From positions 248,001 through 312,000 of the forward strand of contig BQMF02000006.1 of assembly GCA_027922465.2 (NCBI GenBank): a DNA stretch of 64,000 bases, written 5' to 3'. The notes under the pieces were generated by a model, which made no database searches, was not told the origin of the DNA, and saw nothing but the letters and a program-made list of their open reading frames with translations. Of this stretch, positions 57,982 through 64,000 are shown in pieces. Position 1 is the stretch's first letter, and each line of letters opens with the position of its first letter. The position numbers and the translations under genes were made by a program. The stretch comes from Turritopsis dohrnii. Its lineage: Eukaryota; Cnidaria; Hydrozoa; Anthoathecata; Oceaniidae.

Positions 57982-59151
57982 TCAAATATTAGAAATATCA
58001 TTCAGTAACTTGCAATACAATGTTGCAGCTTCGTTAGGATTGGTTGGCGCTGTGTAGGCATTATTGCGCATCAAGAAATCTGCTAGGTCAGAAAATTCTT
58101 CACTACAATCCATTATGGCTTCGTTGTTACATAATAAATTTTGGACTGCTACAATATCGGTAGCAGAGAAGTGCTTCGCATAACTGCTTGCGCCAGTCAG
58201 GTTTGGGGCATGAAATAGAACGTCTGGTCTACCTGCTGGTACAACTGTATGTCTAACTGATCGAATATGATGTGAATTCCAGTTGACTTTGATTTCATCT
58301 AATTCACGTCGAATTAATGGAATGAAACAATACCTCAAACACTCTTGCTGAAAATCGTTGTTCCCATTAAAAAGTCCATTATCTCTAAAGTCTTTGAAAA
58401 ATGAAAGCCAAAACTCAGTGAAATATTTTCTCAGGAAGCTCCACCAACATTCAATCCTTTGATTTGAAGTAGATCTTCCATACATGAAGCTATTTAAGCC
58501 TGAATAATGATCTTGATGTTGCCTTCTTAAGAAACACTGGGCAGCGCACACATTAACATTTTCTGTTCCGCAATCGGCTCTTACACGAGAAGGCATGACA
58601 CCCATCTCTCGCAAATATCTAACAAAGTACGAAGATATAACTTTTGGATTCTTATTTGTACAACAAACTTCTAACCACAAAATTTTCCTGCTATATCCGT
58701 CAATTCCAGCATGAATTGAAATTCCAAAAGGTTTTAGCTTATCATATCCATCAATGTGAATTAAGTCATTTGGGCCTCGAACGGAGTATTGTCGTCTTTT
58801 AAAACGTTTCCTTTTTCTTTTTTCTACTCCCTCAGGATCTAAAAGCTTCAGAGCAATACTGACCGTTTTGTTATCTACATTAAATCCATACTTCATAACC
58901 AAAAGCTGCTTCATTTGACGATACCCTAATAAACTGCTTCGTGTTGCTAACTCTTCTGACAGAATGCCCAAAACCTCGTAAGGATCATTCGAGACATTTC
59001 GACGACGAAGACCAAGTTCACTTACTTTTCTCTTTAAGTGACGTAAACTTATTTCAATTCCATGCAAATTCTGTAAAAGGGCTAATATTTCTATGTACTT
59101 AAATCCTCGTTGGTGGTAATGATGAATAAGATCCTCTCTTGAAGCAGCCAT
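57982..59151 (-). CDS. Transposon integrase (rve/DDE), 389 aa
   Basis: Single exon, ATG at 59151 (AAGATGG). The frame also continues upstream to a GTG at 59226, which I do not take as start. Residues ~5-50 form a helix-turn-helix (IHHYHQRGFKYIEILALLQN...SLRHLKRKVSELGL). A basic patch KRKRKRFKRR is at 111-120. The retroviral-integrase-like core carries D134 (LIHIDGYDKLKPFG), D193 (RVRADCGTEN) and E234 (NQRIECWWSFLRKYF), spacing D-58-D-40-E as expected for a DDE/rve nuclease. This would cut and join transposon ends at the TIRs. The final ~150 residues are less conserved and end LLNDISNI. No stop or frameshift. The same 'integrase core domain' proteins are numerous in cnidarian and fish genomes. 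Confidence 0.9.
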   Translation of the reverse strand: MAASREDLIHHYHQRGFKYIEILALLQNLHGIEISLRHLKRKVSELGLRRRNVSNDPYEVLGILSEELATRSSLLGYRQMKQLLVMKYGFNVDNKTVSIALKLLDPEGVEKRKRKRFKRRQYSVRGPNDLIHIDGYDKLKPFGISIHAGIDGYSRKILWLEVCCTNKNPKVISSYFVRYLREMGVMPSRVRADCGTENVNVCAAQCFLRRQHQDHYSGLNSFMYGRSTSNQRIECWWSFLRKYFTEFWLSFFKDFRDNGLFNGNNDFQQECLRYCFIPLIRRELDEIKVNWNSHHIRSVRHTVVPAGRPDVLFHAPNLTGASSYAKHFSATDIVAVQNLLCNNEAIMDCSEEFSDLADFLMRNNAYTAPTNPNEAATLYCKLLNDISNI

Positions 59152-59273
59152 CTTAGTTCTTTGACTTTCTTTATGTTTTGATTTTTTAAATTCCAAGACA
59201 TGACCACGTGTGAAACTTATTGTCACGGTTAGTTCTGGACCATTTTCATCGTCATGACATAATACTAGTTTGT

Positions 59274-59384
59274 AGGACGTCCTGTGAATTCATAGGACGT
59301 CCTGTGATTTCGTAGGACGTCCTGTGAAACGAGTTTGTTTCAATAGATGAATTTGTTACTTGATGGCACTAATGTGCCACCGTA
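59274..59384 (-). repeat. Right 111-bp terminal inverted repeat
   Basis: Exact reverse complement of 54438-54548, including three AGGACGTCCT palindromes at 20-bp spacing. The fourth unit of the left end is absent. Confidence 0.9.
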
Positions 59385-59390
59385 TGGGAG
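59385..59390. other. Target-site duplication, right copy (TGGGAG)
   Basis: Directly adjoins the last base of the right TIR (…GCCACCGTA|TGGGAG). Confidence 0.85.
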
Positions 59391-60640
59391 AGACAGAATG
59401 TTTTTTCGTATCTCTTTCCTAATTTATTATTGTATTATACTATGTTATTTAGGAAGATCGTATGCTAAAATTGCTTAGACATTTTTCGTGTTACTTTTGT
59501 GTTGTTTTAGTGAAATGAACGACAAGGATTTTGAAGCACAGCTTGAAATCTGAAATTTTGCCAACCATACATTTTATTATTGTATATATATATGTTTTAG
59601 CTCTAAATATTTCATTCAATAAACTTTGTTCAACGCACTAATTTTTGGCAAAGATTTTAATTGGATTTCTGTGTATACAAGAAAGCTATATTACAAATTG
59701 TCTTTCTTCGTGTTTTTCTATTTTAACTGTCCACCTCGCGCCAAACCTAATCATACTACTAGTGTGTGATCATGATCAGTAAAAGCTTTTTACATTTTCT
59801 TGTTGTTTTTTTTTTATAAACATTGGCTACTTTTTGTTTTGAATCAAAGTTTAAAACGCAGATTTCTAATGGATTTTTTGCTTTGATTTTTTTTTTAAAA
59901 AAGTTTGTTTTTTTTCTTTTTGGCTCTTACAGAATTTCTTTAACAAATCTTTTTTTGATTATAAAATACGTATCCATGGTTTCAGTTCACACATTTCTTT
60001 TGTTTGTAGCAAATATTTTCTGATATTACTTGTTAAGCATTTATTACACTTTTTGAAAGATATATTAGCATCAATAAAAAAAAAGTTATCCAAAAGAAAG
60101 TTTAACTCAATTACAACGTAAGTGAAAATCCGTAAAGACCATCCGTCAAGGAGTTTTCAAATCTGATCTCCCATTTCGAAATGATCATGCTCGCAATTCT
60201 TCTTGTTTTTATTGTGTTTAGTTTATACAATGTTAACAAAAGTTTAAATGTATATATTTGTTTCTGTGTAAAGACTTGCAAAAACATTCATCTGAATTTT
60301 TTTGAGTTTTCGGACAAAAATATGTTTTTGTTTCCGTTGTATAGCTTGCAATGTATAGCTTGCTGTGTGTACACATTGGAATGCTTGAGCGCGGGGGCAT
60401 TTTTTAGCTAAAGCTACATGCTAGTTTAGAAAATTATATCTATAATGTTTATTCACAACGCAGCTATTAATCATAGGGCATAAGTAAAGTTTGTGCTCAA
60501 CATGGTGGATCTTATGCATCTTTTCCAGTGTTGTCAACCGTCAATAAATAAAATCTAGCTATTTCTTAGTTCTGATTGGATATTTTTCAAAAAGCCAAGC
60601 TGTATAGTTGACGTGGTATAGGTACAACAGCATTGACTTC
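59391..60640. other. AT-rich intergenic stretch
   Basis: Poly-T rich, no coding frame above chance, no inverted repeats noticed. The last part may be the 5' UTR/promoter of the LINE that follows. Confidence 0.4.
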
Positions 60641-60697
60641 ATGGCTGACGGACGCTTTTTTCATCGGACGTCTTTCTAGCCCGAAATTTTTAGGGAA

Positions 60698-61126
60698 ATG
60701 GCTAATAAAGTGGTCAAAAGAAGAAGTAAAGTCTGTATTCTCGCATTATTGGTTGCCCAAATTGCTGCTGCTTCTACTGATGTGCTTCATCCGCAACAAC
60801 ATCAGCTTTGTAGACGGAAGTATGCACGTTTATCTTCTAACAGAACATTTCACTCTGTTCCAAACAGCTACTACTCGAACCATTGTTGCTGTCTTAAACT
60901 GATATTATGCGGTGATGTAGAAATCAATCCTGGTTCCGCTTTGTGTAACTCTTGCTACAAAATAGTGAGGATTAATTCTAAGCGCTTAGAGTGCATGGTT
61001 TGCAAAGAACAGTTGCATTACAAATGTAGCAAAATGAAACTACAAATTCAAAACGCTCGTGTTCCTCACCAATGGATCTGCCATTCATGTGGTGAAAGGT
61101 TTCTTAATGAGATTAAAGCAAAATGA
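60698..61126 (+). CDS. LINE first ORF part: 2A-like peptide + PHD-type zinc finger (truncated)
   Basis: 142 codons from ATG 60698 (GGAAATGG) to TGA. Residues 12-26 are hydrophobic (VCILALLVAQIAAAS), a possible signal-like segment. Residues 67-80 read LKLILCGDVEINPGS: the 2A-like motif DVExNPG is present, but the residue after NPG is Ser instead of Pro. A PHD-type finger follows at 83-136 (CNSC, LECMVCKEQLHYKC, WICHSC). N-terminal 2A-like sequences and PHD fingers are known in CR1/L2-type LINEs of invertebrates. Normally the protein would continue into endonuclease and RT; here the frame closes at 61126 and the endonuclease is missing. Confidence 0.75.
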   Translation: MANKVVKRRSKVCILALLVAQIAAASTDVLHPQQHQLCRRKYARLSSNRTFHSVPNSYYSNHCCCLKLILCGDVEINPGSALCNSCYKIVRINSKRLECMVCKEQLHYKCSKMKLQIQNARVPHQWICHSCGERFLNEIKAK

Positions 61127-61660
61127 GACGGTATTGCAACGATTTGAGACATGACAGAACAGCCAAATCGTTATTTTCTGCTAAAAACGTGGTAAAAATT
61201 GTGTTTCATTCAGAGCACGTTTTATAGCAGTTGAATCCACCATCTTTCTTATGAAAGATTGTAGAAACGACAAAACTCTTCTCCACGGTGTCAACACTCC
61301 CTCGAACTATAAATATGAAAGATCGTATAATGAACTTCAGGTGACAGATGACAATGAAACAGCCTCACATAACGTTAAAGTGTCATCATATAATTATGAA
61401 ACATCATCACGTTTTGCTGAATTGACATAACCTAATTAGCAAAAGACCGCATATAATGCGAAATAACACCATATATGCATAAAATGACGTCATATGATAA
61501 CAAAATCACATCATAGAAAGGTAATGACGAAATTCCGACATCATGAAATGGTAAAAAGGTGGTTCCAACTCAAAACCATAGACTTAAGGCAGTAAAGGCG
61601 TTCCATATTTAGAGGATTGAAATATTCTGTAATCCTTAGCAAATTCCTTGCTAAGGATAA
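61127..61660. other. Sequence filling the LINE deletion
   Basis: No endonuclease homology. CATCATATAATTATGAAACA, GACGTCATATGATAAC and similar CAT/ATG-rich runs. Ends at the 11-bp-stem hairpin at 61632-61658. Confidence 0.5.
61632..61658. other. Hairpin at the LINE deletion junction
   Basis: ATCCTTAGCAA, loop ATTCC, TTGCTAAGGAT: perfect 11-bp arms, ending 6 bp before RT homology resumes. Confidence 0.75.
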
Positions 61661-61664
61661 ATAA

Positions 61665-62759
61665 AAAGCCTTTGACACCGTACACCATCAGCTGTTATTG
61701 ATCAAACTTAAGGAACACAACTTCGCCAACTCTGCGATCAAGCTGATAGAAAGTTATCTGTCTGGACGTAAGCAATTTGTTCAAATTGATGATATTAAGT
61801 CTACCACCAAGGATATCAACTATGGTGTACCACAGGGAAGCATTCTTGGTCCGATGTTATTTAACCTTTACGTAACCAGTATGTCCAACCACGTCCGTAG
61901 TACGTGCCTCCAATATGCAGATGATACCAACATCTATCAGCACTGCAAGCATAAGAACATTAGAGATTGCGCACAAAGTCTCGAAGACGACTTGAACTCC
62001 CTTGCAAGCTGGTCAACAGAGAACAACCTGATCTTCAACCAACTCAAAACAAAATCTATGTTATTTGCCACGCCTGCCATGTTCAAAGCACACAATCTCG
62101 GTGATCCGAACACATATAACATTAGTCACCTTGACCGGACAATAGAACGAGAGAAGACGACGAAAATACTTGGAGTCATCTTTGATGAAAAACTTCAATG
62201 GAAAGATCATATAAATAAGCTGTTGTCTTGCGGTTATTCGACGCTGAGAATGATAAAAAAAATCAAAAGATTCACGCCATTCCACCTGAGGAAAAGTTTA
62301 GCTGAAATGTTGATCTTCACTAAACTTGACTACTGCAACATCGTATTCATGGAATCGTCCGAAGAATTGAAGAAACGGCTGCAAAAACTTCAGAATGCAG
62401 CAACAAGTTACGTCACCAACCAATATAGTAGAACTTCTAACACCGTCAACCTAAACTGGCTTCCGATTAAAGAAAGAATGGAGTTTTCAGCAGCAAAGAT
62501 AGCATACAAATCTATCTACGATGAGCACTGGCCTGAACATCTGAAGAATCGGTTTCGTGAACCAAATGAACGTCTACGAAATGCAGGAAATTTTAAACTG
62601 CCGACGTCAAATATCAAGAACTCATTTCTAGACGTAACTAGCAAAGTATTCAACGATTTACCATTGGGCATACGTAATGAAATTAATTCTATAAACTTCA
62701 TCAGAAAATCCAAGAGATACCTTCACGACAAAGCTCTTGCCAGAACAATTGCTGATTGA
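61665..62759 (+). pseudogene. L2/CR1-type LINE reverse transcriptase, 3' two-thirds
   Basis: One open frame to TGA 62759 beginning inside the RT: KAFDTVHHQLLLIKLKEHNF, GVPQGSILGPMLFNLYV, CLQYADDTNIYQHC (YADD catalytic motif, 61914-61925), TTKILGVIFDEKLQWKDHIN, FTKLDYCNIVFMESSEELKK, LNWLPIKERMEFSAAKIAYK and KVFNDLPLGIRNEINSINF. The first RT blocks and the whole endonuclease are deleted. The intact remaining frame suggests the deletion is not old. Probably the same element as 60698-61126. Confidence 0.85.
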
Positions 62760-62901
62760 CTTTTATATAAAACAAAATATTGATAATTAATGTTGTGTTA
62801 ATTTGTATTTTCACGTTCTTTTATATAACACACATGCACAATTTCATACGCTATTTCAGGAGAAGAGCCAATGTAATATATTTGGAACTTGAAATATAAA
62901 C

Positions 62902-62941
62902 AATTATTATTATTATTATTATTGTTATTATTATTATTATT
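62902..62941. repeat. (ATT)n microsatellite, likely LINE 3' tail
   Basis: AATTATTATTATTATTATTA with one GTT interruption, 160 bp after the LINE stop codon. Short-repeat 3' tails instead of poly(A) are typical of L2/CR1 elements. Confidence 0.75.
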
Positions 62942-62944
62942 CCT

Positions 62945-64000
62945 TGAACATTTGATTCTTGTCGATGAGGGAGCGGCCAAAACATTGAAGAAGGCCAGTA
63001 AGGAACAACTAAAACTGCCGTTGAACTTCCTGAACTTGCTAAAAAATGTTTAGTACATTTAGAAATTAAATAAACTGGAGGCACTAACAGATTTCTTGAT
63101 ATGTATTTGGACACTGGTATTTAGACGAAAACTTTTGACATTTTGTATTGATGTTATCGGCAAAATCATCAAATATTAATGGACCCCAAAGTGAATTTAA
63201 AATTTTAAAAAATGATGCCAATCGTCATTAGTCTATTGATTTACTTATTGTTAAACATCTTGATTGATCGTAAAGAAATCAATTAGTTTTTCCAAACTTA
63301 TTTTTCGATTTTCTCTTCTTCTACATTTCCATTTCATACAAAAATTACATCACGAGAAAGGCCAAAAAATAAGGATTCCATCAATATAAAATTTATAAAA
63401 ATTTATTGCATATTTTCTTCAAAAATGGGATGAAAATATTTGAAGCCAACGTTTTGAAATACACTGTATTCTTAGCTTTACAAAAATTGTAAATGTCATT
63501 AGCCAATAGTTGTAAAGTTTGTTCACTACATTCATGTACAGTGTGTATCAAAATGTCTTATCCACCAACTTTCAAGGCGTATATCTCATTACACGTCTGA
63601 TAAAATATTTTGAATTTTATATCACAAGAAAGAGCTTTTCAGGCTCCATCCACTAATATAAAATGTTTGCCAAAATATTTCTTCATCGAAAAGATACTGA
63701 AGAAAAACTGAACGATTTGGTTCATTAAATTCTTAATGAACAACTTAATGAAATTCTATTAACTAAGAAAACATGCCCAAAAGGTGAAAAATTTCTTAAC
63801 GTAAATCCTAAAAAATGTAGGACTTGAATTTAAGAAAATTAAATTAGCCAACAATTTTTTACTTTGTTTTGCGTGCTTTGTTAATAATAAACAGCTGTTC
63901 GTGTAGAGTGCATTCCCAAAATTTCTCCACAGTTCGTTCCCAGACCATTTCTCAACTGTTCTATTTCTACTGACGTCAGCATAGTGCAATCCCTCAGCTC
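62945..64000. other. No recognised feature
   Basis: AT-rich; short frames only. Nothing supportable on either strand. Confidence 0.45.

Larger units (their letters stand above)
54438..59384. mobile_element. Integrase/HECT DNA transposon, IS3EU-like, apparently intact
   Basis: 4947 bp between TGGGAG duplications. Terminal inverted repeats start TACGGTGGCACATTAGTGCC and are identical over 111 bp (54438-54548 and 59384-59274). Two convergent genes fill it: a spliced + strand gene for a SAM/UBX/HECT-like protein (54624-57411) and a single-exon minus-strand integrase (57982-59151). Both are uninterrupted. Repbase's IS3EU superfamily, as I recall it, makes 6-bp duplications and has TAY termini, which fits; this needs a database check. 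Intact ORFs plus identical TIRs point to recent mobility. Confidence 0.88.

Noticed and set aside
59152..59226. GTG start for the integrase
   Set aside because: Same reason; ATG 59151 (AAGATGG) is used.
62798..63114. Poly-Asn/poly-Ile frames
   Set aside because: Translation of the (ATT)n microsatellite.

Overview
The window is AT-rich nuclear DNA from an invertebrate animal. Its genes are split into short exons with GT-AG introns. A radial-spoke gene (RSPH9), cofilin, DCAF5-like, CCDC85-like and GPATCH11-like genes make it metazoan. The mix of transposable elements (a 2A-peptide LINE with a PHD finger, BEL/Pao, Tigger, Harbinger MITEs, Helitron-like elements and an integrase/HECT transposon) and the protein divergence fit an early-branching animal such as a cnidarian. 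That placement is inference; no mitochondrial or rRNA marker is present.

Host genes, left to right: the 3' part of a possible SGNH/PC-esterase-like gene (287-1303, +); GPATCH11 (3615-7079, -); a three-exon ADF/cofilin (21710-23237, +); a nine-exon, 1077-aa gene of unusual architecture, with two cadherin-like beta-sandwiches, a degenerate RING/U-box, TRAF-type and C2HC zinc fingers and TPRs (28419-32601, -); six-exon RSPH9 (33210-34872, -); nine-exon DCAF5-like WD40 substrate receptor (39938-44508, -); and seven-exon CCDC85-like coiled-coil gene (49358-52978, +). Every spliced model except the left-edge gene keeps one open frame from start to stop, which is the main support for the exon borders. 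These genes do unrelated jobs and are not an operon.

The space between is dominated by mobile DNA. 7.1-14.5 kb holds LINE relics and several inverted-repeat elements. 16.1-18.1 kb is a decayed Tigger transposon carrying a foreign HIRAN-like fragment; its right end abuts a 15-copy, ~169-bp satellite (18.1-20.6 kb). 25.4-27.7 kb is a BEL/Pao relic with ATCGTCGTAATCGTC repeats. 35.6-36.4 kb is a head-to-tail pair of Helitron-like elements, and a third copy (43.1-43.8 kb) is split by a tRNA-like SINE. 46.1-48.2 kb is a transposase-like gene split by a Gypsy integrase relic.

The standout is an intact-looking 4947-bp DNA transposon at 54438-59384. It has perfect 111-bp terminal inverted repeats, a 6-bp target duplication (TGGGAG), a 389-aa rve/DDE integrase and, convergent to it, a spliced 721-aa protein that looks like SAM + UBX-like + HECT E3 ubiquitin ligase. 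TSD length and TAC terminus fit what I recall of the IS3EU superfamily. At 60.7-62.8 kb there is an internally deleted L2/CR1-type LINE whose first ORF has a 2A-like motif ending NPGS instead of NPGP, followed by a PHD-type finger.
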